DNA of 37,232 nucleotides. Origin: Batkoa obscura. Taxonomy: Eukaryota; Entomophthoromycota; Entomophthoromycetes; Entomophthorales; Batkoaceae. A program made the position numbers and the translations under genes. Under the pieces are notes generated by a model. It searched no databases and was not told where the DNA came from. It saw nothing but the letters and a program-made list of their open reading frames with translations. Shown piece by piece: positions 9,930-21,865 of this stretch; position 1 is the stretch's first letter, and every line of letters begins with the position of its first letter. Location: assembly GCA_030770535.1 (NCBI GenBank), contig JASVEC010000170.1:1-37232 (forward strand), read 5' to 3'.

Positions 9930-11732
9930 ATGCAAACTTTCATAACTAAACTTCGAAATGGAATTTTTGAAAACTTCAATACAATAGGGAGGAGTACACA
10001 ATATAAACATTGTAATTCATTTACATCAATTTTAAGAGCTACTTATAACAACCCAAGGTTTATGGAATTTTATAATAAAGTAAAACAAAGAAAAGATATA
10101 TTATCAAAGTTTACTATCGATAATAATAAACTTAATCAAGTAATGTATAAAATTAGTGCTTTAAGGGAAACAGGAAACAAAAGTCAGCAAGTAGCGTTAT
10201 TATCAACTATAGCTTCAGTATATTCTTTTGATGAATGTAAGAGTTTTGGGTTTAATATAAATAGAAATCAATATGATTATTCAAAAACAAGTAATAATAA
10301 TAAAATATCAACATTACAACCTATTATTAAAAATACAAAAAAAATTAAAGATGACCAAATTGAAACTATCATACAATATTTACTAAATGATTCAACTATT
10401 TCATCAAGATTTAATAAAAAAAGTAACGATAGTAAATATTCATCAGATAATATATATATATTAAATAAAAGTAGAAGAATGATATATAGTAAATATTTGA
10501 ATGATCTAAGAGATAAAGCAGTAGCTAGGTCAACGTTCTTTAAATATATACCAACTAATTTCAAAAATCCAGCAAGAAAAACGGATCTATGTAATATATG
10601 TACCCAGTATACAGTTAGAAAAAAGTTATTTGAAAATAAAATAAATACAGCAAAAAACAAAGCAGAGAAGAAATTTTCAACGAAGAAGAAAAATTATATA
10701 AATTACATAAATTCTGTGTTAATACTCAAAAAAACACATTTAATGAAACTATTAAAAAATTAAATAACAAAAGTTGTATAATAGTTTTAGATTTTAAACA
10801 AAATATGGAAATAGGAACAAGACCAGATTCAATAAATCTAGATCATTATAATAAACAAGCTATATCAGTATTAGGCTTTGGTGTATTATATTTAAAAGAT
10901 GATAAAACAATAGGCAAAGTTTACTTTGATTATTTATCTGAAATATTGAATCATGATTCAGCATATGGGGATGTATTTTTGTATTTAAGAATTTTACTAA
11001 CAATTTTTCCACTCAAACAGTGCTTAAAAGATGAAAAAAATAATGAAGTCAAAAAAAACATCCCCATATGCAGGAGATTGTTTAATCGATTTAATCTCTA
11101 CAGAGCTTCTATTTAAAAAGTTTACAAAAATTAATATATAGGCAGATACAGGAAATCATTTTAGATCCCAAGAGTTTCTACACTATATGTTTAAAGAACT
11201 TCATAAAATAAATAGTAGTTTGAATGTTAATCTTAATTTTTTTGCTGAGCATCATGGAAAAAGTATAGTTGATGGACATTTTGGAAACCTTTCAAAATGG
11301 AAAAGTAGTTTTGAAGCACTAGGTAAAATAGAAGATATCGATCAATTAATTTCAAGATTTGAGGCTTTTATTTGCGAGCATAATAAAATTAATAACTCGA
11401 CTGTTAATAATGGGAAAACAGATATAATTTTTAAAAAGTATAAAAGAAACAAAAATACAAAAAGAATAATAGAGATGCAGGGCATTAAGAAGTATTTACA
11501 CTTTATTAAGCATAACAATAAACTACATTGTTATCCAGTATCTGATACATCAAAAAAAAGCGATATAGTCCCAATTAAAGTTATAGAGTCCATAGAAAAC
11601 AGAAAAATTAAAAGATTGATCCCAGCTTACCTTACGAAGATAACAGAGAATTTAAAAATTTCGATATTTACTAAGCAAGTAAGTAGTTTGTTGAATGATA
11701 GAAATAGATTATTAAATGTTAAGATTACTTAA
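9930..11732 (+). pseudogene. Transposase of the TIR element, damaged
   Basis: Starts at ATG 9930 (MQTFITKLRNGIFEN). The N-terminal part is basic and ends in a helix-rich segment with SRRMIYSKYLND, then a CxxC zinc-like motif (TDLCNICTQY, near residue 230). A frame change in an A-rich run near 10650 leads into IIVLDFKQNMEIG, a candidate first catalytic Asp. Next come a MITE insertion at 10966-11066 and, after it, GDCLIDLIST and a TAG stop near 11138. The last part has DTGNHFRSQEF (candidate second Asp) and FFAEHHGKSIVDGHFG (His-Gly-Lys and the candidate last acid). The order D...D...HGKxxxDxxFG suggests a DDE/D-type enzyme, but I cannot name the family. This copy has three visible lesions. Confidence 0.75.
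10966..11066 (+). mobile_element. Foldback MITE copy 5, inside the transposase
   Basis: 101 bp from TGGGGATGTATTTTTG to AACATCCCCA, flanked by TA on both sides. The coding sequence on either side (DSAY before, AGDCLID after) joins cleanly if the element and one TA are removed, giving an inferred empty site GCATATGC. The minus-strand copy of this transposon has a MITE at exactly this position in the opposite relative orientation. Confidence 0.9.
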
Positions 11733-11745
11733 GTTATTAATAGCT

Positions 11746-11876
11746 AAGTTAATAAATAGTCAAAAAATAAGTAACTGTAATAATATGTAAAAACTATCAT
11801 TACTTGTACTATATAGTGATGGTTAATTATAGTTTTCGGGCTAACCATTCCCTCCCATGCAGCTATTTATTAACTT
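11746..11876. repeat. Inverted repeat near transposon right end
   Basis: AAGTTAATAAATAG at 11746-11759 pairs with CTATTTATTAACTT at 11863-11876. Inside lies a smaller hairpin, GGTTA (11821) to TAACC (11842). The same arrangement is present in the inverted copy at about 25850-25990. It could be a transposase-binding or RNA-structure element; no function is shown. Confidence 0.6.
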
Positions 11877-12186
11877 GGCAATATATTAATAATGTAATTA
11901 CAACATTAAAATAGTTTATTTATTTGATAATAAATCTACAATGTTGGTTATAAAGCGGTTGATAATAAATATTTCTCAATTAAGCTTTATAAGAACATGT
12001 ATTTAAGATCTAGTAGAAATTCAACTAACTTACAGTATGAGCTATAATAGAATGATTTAGAACTGTGTTTGGGTACTTTTGTTTTAATAAAAGATGTGAT
12101 TTTATAGAATTTTAAGCGAAGTTTTTAAAATACAAATTTTTTCAAAAATTGGATAAAATAATGAAACTAATTCAGACAACCCCATA

Positions 12187-13827
12187 TATTAAACTAATAA
12201 TACACACAATTTCTAAAAATCATCCATAAATTCCAAAAGGTTGTTTGAGCCTGGAGCTCAGCATAACTTTTAAAGCAACTGTATGTCCGAAAATAAAAAA
12301 TCTTTCTGTATCAATAATCAACTGTTTTTATATACATTCTGAAAGAGTAAGGCCACAAGTGATTCATTCCCGATAATAAAAACAAAGAGGCTTCAGATAA
12401 TGGGTAAGAGCGATTAAAGCAAAAATTTAGATATAAGTCCAAAGTAAGAATACTTATTTGACTTTTCTTTTTTCAACCTGGAGAGGTCACACTAAATGGT
12501 TTCAACTTCCAATTTGTAAAAGGTAAATCACATAAAGAATATTAATGAGAGAATATAAGTGAGATCAATTAGTTATTCCCTAAAAGTTTATCATAATATA
12601 GTTATATTGGTTACAACCCAGTTTACATGATAAGAGTTTGGTCAAAGAAAATGAGTGAATGTAGAAGGACGTTTAATTATTTATAAGATAGATAGGTGCC
12701 AGAAAAATTAAGGGGAGAATAAGTTGAAAATTACAGAACTGAGTCCCAGAATTTTTGTACATCAAAATAAAAAATAAACCTGTGGCAACTAGATTTTACA
12801 ATTTTTCCATAAAACAAACTCGCAACTCTGAAGTTAAGTACATTACAAGATAAAGAAGCGCAGGGCTTAAAAACCTCATGATTAAGTAATTAAGTAATTA
12901 AGTGATTAGGTGACGTTACACTTGCTTTTCTAATGAGATATTAAAAATATCAAAAAAGTATAATTTGCAAAGGACAAATTGCTTGGTTCAGTAGTTAATT
13001 CGACATTCTTAATTTCGAAGATATTTCTAAAATAGGATTATAGACAATTGAACCGATATTTTTTTATAAAATACATATCTAAGGTAGTGTTTATTACATC
13101 CAAGCTAAATTTATTAAAGATAGTATATATGTTTTAATAAAGATATTATGTACTCTGTAGCTTTAAAAATATGATATGACGATATTTTTTTAGCTTCACT
13201 ACCTTCCATTTTTTTAAGCACTATTTGAGTGGAAAAATTATTAGTAAAATTCTTAAACAAAAAAATACATCCCCATATAGTAAATTTTATATAATTCTTA
13301 TAAAACATTTAATATGTGATAGCAGTTATATTAACTAGTATATTTTATAAAGCACATTTTAAAATAATTAAAACATTCTTATTTAAACGAATAATAAAAC
13401 TATTTAACTTTCTATAAATATTATAATAATTTCAATGTATTACAGCTATAGTAAAAAAATTTCAAAAAAATGAAGTAATAATGTTTTTAATTTTGTTCAC
13501 TTTTGTTATAAGATATTATCAAAATATTATTACTTATTTTGTTGAAAGTTTTTTTATAGCTGTAAATGATACAAGTACTGTAATATAATTGAATTTGAGA
13601 AATAGTCAATTTTTAATTATTAACCAATCAATCCCATTAATTTTAGATGATTCCGATTGGACTCAATAGATTGATTAGTTTAGATTCAGATGATAATTTT
13701 CATCAAGATTTAAATCTACAAACAAGTCCAATTTTTTTATTAAAAAAAATCAATAAAGTTAAACAAAAGAAAATAGCAGATAACATTATAACGATTTAAA
13801 AAGAAGGATAAAGAATAAATAAAAAAA
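12187..13827. other. Intergenic, one MITE, otherwise nothing recognised
   Basis: The part at 12230-12900 is slightly less AT-rich than its surroundings but holds no long open frame. A short AAGTAATT repeat lies near 12885-12905. A foldback element lies at 13173-13276. The last few hundred bases are the 5' flank of NDUFV2; no promoter motif could be assigned. Confidence 0.55.
13173..13276 (-). mobile_element. Foldback MITE copy 6
   Basis: Inverted copy with a worn left tip (ATGACGATATTTTTTTAGCT), a centre TTAAGCACTATTTGAGTGG and an intact right tip AATACATCCCCATA. Confidence 0.75.
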
Positions 13828-14763
13828 ATGTTTGGATTAAGTAGTAAATTAATTAAGAGATGTATGTTCTCTAATGGTATAAAAAGTGTTAACCGAGTGA
13901 ACTTTACCACCCGTAGTATTCAATTATCAGATAAACTTTTTATTGTAAGCTTATATATAAAATAAAATAAAATAGAGTAACAATAATTTTATAAAAAAAT
14001 AGCATCGTGATACTGAAAGAAACAATCCTAAAATTGATTTTAAATTCACTGAAGAAAATTTAAAAGAAGCACAAAACATTATTGCTAAATATCCAAAACA
14101 ATATAAAAAAGGAGCTGCTATACCATTATTACATTTAGGTCAAAAGCAATTAGGTTTTACTTCTATTTCGGTTATGAATGAAGTAGCACGTTTATTAGAA
14201 ATGCCACCAATGCGTGTGTATGAAGTAGCTACTTTCTATACAATGTTTAATAGGTAAATATTGAAATTTTGATTTAACTTTTTAATATTATTAATACTGA
14301 TAAATTTTAATTTCAAAGAGATCCAGTGGGTAAATATTTCCTTCAAGTTTGTACAACTACTCCATGTCAACTTTGTGGATCGGATAAAATTGTAGATGCT
14401 ATTAAAAAACATTTGGGTATTAAAATGGGGGAAACAACTAAAGACAATTTATTTACTTTAGTGGAAGTGGAATGTGCTGGTGCTTGTGTTAATGCTCCTG
14501 TTTTGGCTATTAATGATGATTATTTTGTAAGTTTTATTTTTAATCTATTTCTAAATTTAATCTATTTTTTTATATTATTTTATTTTAAATAGGAGGATCT
14601 TACCCCAGAAGCTACTATTAAAATATTAGAAGATATTAAAAGTGGTAAGAAAGTTACTCCAGGCCCAATTTCAGGTCGTAAAACTTGTGAACCTATCGTG
14701 GGTCTATCTTCTCTTAAAGAAGAACCTACTGGCCCTGGATTTGGAGTTCGTTCTGATCTTTAA
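13828..14763 (+). CDS. NDUFV2: NADH:ubiquinone oxidoreductase 24-kDa subunit (complex I)
   Basis: Mitochondrial complex I subunit that carries the [2Fe-2S] cluster N1a beside the flavin subunit in the matrix arm. Exons 13828-13944, 14003-14253, 14319-14526 and 14593-14763 give 248 residues, almost the same as the human precursor (249). The introns are 58, 65 and 66 nt, with GTAAGC, GTAAAT and GTAAGT donors. All four cluster cysteines are present: C134 and C139 (CTTTPC) and C175 and C179 ([10 protein letters not shown]). [18 protein letters not shown] and the C-terminal [10 protein letters not shown] are also family signatures. The first ~35 residues are basic with Ser/Arg and few acids, as expected for a mitochondrial presequence. 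ATG 13828 is the first in frame. Convergent with HIR3, 283 bp apart. The protein looks complete and functional. Confidence 0.97.
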
Positions 14764-15023
14764 TTTTTTTAAAGGATTGAAACTGCTTTTTTAATAAAAT
14801 ATTTAGTTTATTTTTATTACTTTGTAATATTAATTATATATATGTATTTAATAGATAATAATATACAGTATTATTTAAAATAAAAAAGAAATTTATAAAT
14901 GAATAAATAATGAATGAAATAATAAGTTATTATAACAATTATTTAATAAAATTTCAATAGATAAATTATAATTGAGAAAGGGAATGAAGAGCATTAGTCT
15001 AAATAAAAAAATATTCAAAAATA

Positions 15024-15054
15024 AATTTAATTTAATTTAATTTAATTTAATTTA
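15024..15054. repeat. TTTAA pentanucleotide repeat
   Basis: About six TTTAA units in a row. They cover the HIR3 stop codon (15047-15049) and its 3' flank. The same unit is repeated in HIR3 intron 21 near 16130-16155. Confidence 0.85.
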
Positions 15055-18000
15055 CTTTTGAAATAATAGTTAATTCCTTATTAAATTTTTCCATTTGTTT
15101 CAAAATTTTGAATTTATCTAATTTCACATTAAGTTTTGTTAAATCCACCATTTGATTTTCTAAATATTATATATTAATATCAATTTAACAAGTTATAATA
15201 ATATTAAATAAAAAATTACTATTTAATTTTTGATAATCTGATAACTCTTCAAAAAAACCAAATTCTTCTAATATATTAGTATATAAATCAATAACTAAAG
15301 TTTCAAAGCTGTCCATTGGTTTAATATTATTAATTAATTTATATAATTCAAAGCTCTGTTGATATTCTTTAACCATTTGTTGAATTTCTTTTTGATAACT
15401 AAATTCATTATTATAGTTGAGTTTATGCAGTTGAATTACTTTTTGTTCAATTGGACTAACTAATTTAAGAAACAAATCAATACTAATAGTAAGTGATGTA
15501 ATATTCGATTGTCTTTGAAAGATTCGTTTTCGTACAATCTAATAAGAATATTAATTAATTATATAGAATATTGACTATAATAACTAATTTTACTTTAATA
15601 TAATAACTTTGTCCCATTTTCCATGTTTTTTCAAAATCATAAACTGAAATTTCCACTCTTGATAATCTTTTCAATAATTTATACATCAAATCTTCTTGTG
15701 GCAATTTAATAGTTAATTCATACATAAATTTAATATAGTTAGCCACATAAACAAAATGTTTTCCATGTCTAAATAAAAAAAGATAAATTAATTTATTATT
15801 ATTATTATTATTTATTACCTTTCAAATTCTGGTTTCCAAATACCTAAAAACATATGAGGTGAAGTGTTAATTCTAACTATATTTTCCATTTCATCCATAG
15901 CTCCTTTAGTATCTCCTTTTTCAAAATATAAGATTCTTGCTTCTAAATAAAATAATTTATGTTGCCATTTTTTTTTATCTAATGCTTTAAGTTTATGTAA
16001 CCATTTTAATATAGTATCAATTAATATTTCCCGATTAATATTATTGAGATTTCGTATTTCTTCAATATCATTTAATTTTTCAAACCCTTTAGATAAATAT
16101 GAATATAATATAGATTCCTAATAATAATAATTTAATTTAATTTAATTTAATTTAATTAATAATATAAACTTACATCTATTCGTTTATTTTTCAAATATTT
16201 ATAAGCTAAACTTAATAGTAAATAATAGGGTTCAACGATAAAATCATGATGTCGAATGTTTGTTGAGTGTTTAATAGAATTAATAACAATACCAAGTACT
16301 TTCTAAATAAAATAAGAATATCAAATATTTAAAATATTAAATTAATTACTTTGATTGGGGACTTGAGTTTATGATTACATTTTGCAATCATCATCAAAGT
16401 ACTAAATAAAATTAACAAATTAATTTCTAATAAAAATAAAATAAACTTTACTGCCAATTTGGTTTTTCAAACGAACAAGCTGCTTTAAATAAAACCTCCG
16501 CTAATTTATAAACTTGTGATTTAGTTGGTACTTCAATTTTAGTTACTTTAAAATTGACTTCATTCTCTAAAAAGTCATTATCTTTGGGTTCTATCAATTT
16601 AACTACTTCCTTTTCGTATAATGTAAATGGTAACATGTTCATTGGATAACCAGCAGAGCAGTATAATGCATTACCAAACTCATTAAAAAAGTGCACTTTG
16701 GATAACATTGGGTTTGTTTCACTTACTTTATATTTATTTAATAAATTAGCTACTTGAGAAAAACAAGCTAATGATTTCTATTAAATATTAATAAATAAAT
16801 GATATTAAACAAGAACAATATATCACTATTTACTTTATAAAGAGTTCCAAGTTTTATACCATTAAATTTGATATTAGTTGCTGTTCTCGAAACTAAACCA
16901 CCTGCTAATTCAAAATAAGATAAACCAAGATAATACCAACATTCAATACTTTTTGGACATATTAATAAATGTTTCTATTTGATTATTATTAATTATCAAT
17001 GTTGTTATTTTAATTTTAATTAGTTACCATGAATAAATCAATAGTTTGTTCCCATTCTGCTTCTTCAATAACAGCACTTTGCTTAAATTTCATTTTATAT
17101 TGATAAAATTGAATTCTTCCAAGTGCAAAATATAATTTAGAATAAATTTCTATAATTCAAATGTAATATTTATTATTATAATTGTCATTATTATTAAATA
17201 GTAATGATATTTACCTGGTAATATAAAACAAGTATTTCCTAAGGTACCATGACAAAGTAAAATATCATTTTTATTAGTAAATGATTTATTATTAAATAAA
17301 TCAAGATGTTTATCAAAATATGCTTCAATTATACTTTTATTATAAGCAATATCACCTAATTAAAACAGTATCAATTAATATTAAATATCAGATTAATTAA
17401 TTAATTAATGTACCATGTTTATTGAAATTAGGAAGGTTAATAAAATCTTTTAAATTATCCAAAATACTTCGATGGTCACGAATCGTTTGAAATCCTTTGC
17501 TTACTTTATTTTCAATTAAATTCCAAACAATATTAAATACATCCAGTGCTGATTTCATATCCAACGATAATGGTGTTTTTGAATGTTCTTGTTTATATAA
17601 TGAATTTGTCTAATATAAAATAATAATTAATTAAATTAATATAACAATAATAATGATATTTACGCTAATTGGAAAATGAAATAAACAATAATAACATTGA
17701 TGTTTTTCGTCTTCAAAAGATCCTTTAGATAATTCCATAAATAACAAACATAATTTTGGAAATAATCCTAAATTAATATTAAATTAACACTAAATTATTA
17801 TTAAATATAAATCAATCAATTACCATTTTCTTCATCACATAAATATTTATTACCAATTTCTCCATGAACATCTAATAAAAGATCCATAGTTTGATTAATA
17901 ACATCGATGGAATTGGGATTATTGACAACTTCAGTTTCATTTAATTGTTGATTATTATTATTATTATTGAATAAAATTAATGAATAAGCTGTAAATTGCC

Positions 18001-21000
18001 AAGCTTTAACTAAAAAAGATTTAATTATTTGGTTGTCTTTTTGTAAAAATATTTCATTGTCAAAATGTAACATAAAGGTACATGACATATAATTAATTAA
18101 TAATATCATGGAAGCTATTTTAATTAATTGATCTGAAAGTAAATATGTTTTTAATAATTTAGCGCTGAATTGATTATTTTCAAATATTGTTGCTATTTTT
18201 GTAATATATTTATTTATCTAAAAAAAGTAAAAATAAAAATTAATTTGTATTAAATTAATTTAATAGTTAAAATTTACTTTATCTAAAATTAATAAAATTT
18301 CTTGTACTATTATTTCATTGTTATTATCATTCTCATCTTTTTTATTTTGTTTGAATTGTATGTTTTCTTTTTTATCGTTTTCTTTTTTAATTTTAATATA
18401 TTTGGAATTTCTAAATGCCAATTCAAGTAAATTATAAACTTCAATTTCAATTCCAATATAACAACTAAAAAATATGGAACTTTCGTGAGTTGAATTGTTT
18501 TTGTCCATCAAACTATTATTTTGTTCAAATATTTTTAAATCATACATCTAATTTAATTTGTCAATTAATGAATAAAATAAATAATATAATATAATATAAA
18601 TAATGATCTTACTTTTAATAATAATTCAGGTAAATTACCATATTCTTTTAATAAATCAATATCATTACTAATAAATTTATTTTTATTTTTAAATAAACTT
18701 AATTCATGAAATTGTTTTAATTGATTTAAAACTTGTAAATAATAAATTCCTATCTTATCACCTGATAATTCTCCATCTTCTATTAACTTTAAATTGATGT
18801 TTCTCTTTATATTATTTATTCTTTCTTTAAGTTGATCCATATTAACATCTGATTTTATACTAATTAAAATCAATTAATTATATTATATTATATTATTAAT
18901 AAAGATTATTACTTATTTATAAAATCCTTTATTTTTATTGTATTATTTAAATCCGATTCTTTAAGTTGAATTATTTTTTTAATTGCTTGTAATTCTTTAG
19001 TTGATTCTTTATTATAATAAAATAACCATGATTTTAACCACCAATATCTATTTATTTTAATATTATTATTTGTTTTTATTTATTCTATTACATTAATGAT
19101 CTACCTTACTAAAGTATTTGAATTTAAATTATCATTAAGCTCCATTTTAATATCCAAGTGCATCAACCAAAATTCAAGTATATCATCGATCATTAATCCT
19201 TTACTTAATTGCATTTGATTTTCATATTCATTATAATTTTGTTGAATACTTAATAAAATTTCACAAATATTAAAACATATCTAATAAATATTAAATATTA
19301 AATATGTTATTGTTATATATATAAAATAAATTAATAACTACCTCAGTATAATTCTCTTTTTCAAAACAAGTTGAAATAAAATCATAAATAGATGAACTAA
19401 AATATAAAATTAAATCACACAAAATAATTTTAGATGAGATGTTGTAATAATAATTAAAATAGAACGATGAATATTGATTTGAAATACCAAGTAAAATTAA
19501 TAAGTAATCTAATATCCAATCATAAATCGATAAATTTAGATTATTTCGTTCTTGAATAAATTCATATAATTCTTCTTTTTCATTATTGTTAATATCAGAA
19601 CATTCATTCAAAATATTTTTTTCTCCTTTTATATGACACAAATCTTCAAACTTACTAATTAAAAACAAATTATTTGTAATTATAATAATTAGTATATGAA
19701 TTACTCTTTCCATTCACTTATAGAATCTAAATTAATTTCAAGCCCCTCTTTTTGATTAGTAAAAATAGCCAATAGACAAGCCAATACATCACCAAACTCA
19801 TCAATAGAATTAGACAATTCAATTAATGGAGTATGATATTTATCATAATCTTGATTATTTAATTGAACTTGTTCAAATATTCTATTTATATGTTTATTAA
19901 CATTAATAGAAAAAAATTCTCCTTTAAATCGTTTTTTTTCATTTTTATTATATTTTTCTAAGACTCTTTTACTTGCGTTGCGTGTCATAGGTGCATTCAA
20001 TTCAATATCCATATCTTCATCTTCCGTCAAATCAATCAATATTGAGGTTGTACTTGATTTTCGTGTTGGATTATTCAAGTCATTAAGTTTTTGTAACCTT
20101 GGACTTTCTTTTGTTATTATTCTAAGAAGATTAAAAAATAATTCTCTCAAACAAACTAAATTTACTTATATTGATTATTTTTTTGATTTTGAATATTTTG
20201 TTGATATGTTTTTATAAGTAAGTTTCCAATTAATTCAATACTTGCTTCTTTTATATGTAACTCTTGAATCTCTTTTTCCTCTATTTCTTCTGTTTTACTT
20301 TTATTTATTCTAAAAATATTAGGTATTAAAATGTAAAATATAAAATATAAAATAACTTACCTAACATTATCCAATTTGACACTATTTTCCATCAATAAAA
20401 CCAACTCTTTTCCTCTTTTAAAAAAAGGATAAACTTGAAAAGCCATTTCCAACCAAGCATTACAAGACTGAAAGTCTTTAATTTCATATAAAACCTAAAA
20501 AAAATAAATATACTATTTAACAAAAACTCAGAAAAACACGACTAACCTCGATAAGTTTTGTTAAACAATCCCACTTTGCTGGTTGTTTTAAAATATTAAT
20601 AAATTCTTCTGTTGAATATAGCTCATTATTTAATCCCATTTCAAAATAGAATTTCGCTTGATTTAGTAAGCCTTGAGCTTTTAATGCATTGCCTATTTTT
20701 ATTATTAATTGGATATCAAGCCCATACTCTGCTGCCTATGATTTTTGCTTTATTTAACCATTTTTTATAGTTTACGATAACAACTCACCTTTTTATAATG
20801 CATCAAAATCTTCTGATTGAGCTCCAATTGATTACTTTTACCTTCCGAATTTAGGACTTCTTGCTCATATAAAAAAGCTAAATTTTGGTAGCTAAATTTT
20901 AAAAGCTGTTGGATTTCTTTGGCAAATAAATCTTCCATCTCTTCCTCCTTAATATATTTAAATAAATAATCTAACAAATTAATTACCCATTTACCTTTGA

Positions 21001-21284
21001 TTCCAATAGTTGACCAAGTCTTTTACTTACTGCTCCATTTTCAAATTCATCCACCAAATTTAACAACTTAATTTTTGCTTTTAAATATTCTTTTTTTTGT
21101 ATATTTTCAAGTGACTCTATATATTCCTTTCGTAACTCTTTTACCTATAAAATATGATTGATTTATATCCATGTACTAACTTTCAATAAACTTAGTTTCA
21201 ACTTACTTTGTCTTTAATTTCATTTGCTTTTTTTTCTTCATTTTGTTGGACAGCAGCGCTCTTATTAATTGCTTCGAAATACAT
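15047..21284 (-). CDS. HIR3: HIR3/CABIN1, histone chaperone HIR complex subunit
   Basis: TPR-rich scaffold of the HIR/HIRA complex, which deposits H3-H4 independently of replication and represses histone genes. Rebuilt as 25 exons: 21207-21284, 20995-21144, 20789-20947, 20547-20735, 20361-20494, 20166-20309, 19705-20121, 19342-19654, 19105-19280, 18913-19047, 18613-18859, 18278-18547, 17824-18217, 17664-17767, 17414-17609, 17215-17355, 17028-17149, 16834-16974, 16452-16777, 16350-16401, 16174-16302, 15819-16117, 15594-15768, 15220-15538, 15047-15159. All phases close, giving 4923 nt or 1640 residues, close to yeast Hir3. Introns are 41-65 nt. The family is shown by the N-terminal TPR pattern (LIIKIGNALKAQGLLNQAKF), a basic segment NASKRVLEKYNKNEKKR near an acidic DLTEDEDMD, DVHGEIGNKYLCDEENG, and IWKPEFERHGKHF near the C-terminus. 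Start chosen at MYFEAINKS; the frame stays open further upstream (to about 21340), so an extra 5' exon is possible. Confidence 0.9.
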
Positions 21285-21865
21285 GTTAAGAGAAGAAAGT
21301 TTTTTTGTAGTTTGTAAACCTAGACTAACATTTTTGGACCCTTAAAAAAGAGAATGAAAAATGCAGTGGAAGTAAGAAACCAAATACACAAAATCAAAAA
21401 AGATTATAATAATATAACTTGATATAAATATAAAGGAGAAAAAACAATTAAATAATAATCAAAAGCTTTGAGTTGATGTATCATATTTTGTATACATTAA
21501 TTTTTTTAAACACTAAATGCTTTAGTGCAATTCATTTATGTCAAATTGATAGTATCCGATTAGATTTTAAAGCATATATAGAAGAGCATACCAAAATGTT
21601 TTATAAAAACTATAACAATGTTTTATATAGAAAATGAGAATATAGGATAAAGATAACAATAATCATGAACATATCTAGAACTATTAAATAGTACGTTATT
21701 ATCACAATAAATAATTATAAACTTGAACTTTTAATAAAAATAAATAGAATAACGAGGTTAGATAAATAATTCTCAATACAAAATAAAAATTCTTTGTACA
21801 ATTAGATTGCTCTTTTAGCCATTAATAAATTTCAAATATTATCTCAAATATAATATATATAGACT
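21285..21865. other. Gap between RdRP stop and HIR3 start
   Basis: Holds the HIR3 5' flank and the RdRP 3' flank. An open stretch upstream of the HIR3 ATG (SKNVSLGLQTTKKLSSLN, back to an AG near 21341) may belong to HIR3. Nothing else was recognised. Confidence 0.5.

Larger units (their letters stand above)
9629..12184 (+). mobile_element. TIR DNA transposon, copy 1 (2556 bp)
   Basis: The left end TGGGGCTGTCCTAATTGGTT and the inverted right end (read inward TGGGGTTGTCTGAATTAGTT) form imperfect terminal inverted repeats. Both ends are flanked by TA, itself within ATAT, so a 2-bp TA or 4-bp target duplication cannot be separated. The element carries one transposase-like reading of about 1.8 kb and a non-coding right part with a 14-bp inverted repeat (11746-11759 and 11863-11876). 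A foldback MITE is inserted at 10966-11066. A second copy lies inverted at 25550-28980. The superfamily is not recognised. Confidence 0.85.

Noticed and set aside
10277-10660. 127-codon frame opposite the transposase
   Set aside because: Lies entirely within the transposase on the other strand and is rich in Leu/Phe as expected from reversed Lys/Asn codons.
15047-21284. Separate small genes or a meiotic TPR protein (SPO22/ZIP4)
   Set aside because: Splice sites join all pieces into one frame, and the WKPEFERHGKHF and VHGEIGNKYLCDEENG blocks together with the length fit HIR3/CABIN1 better.
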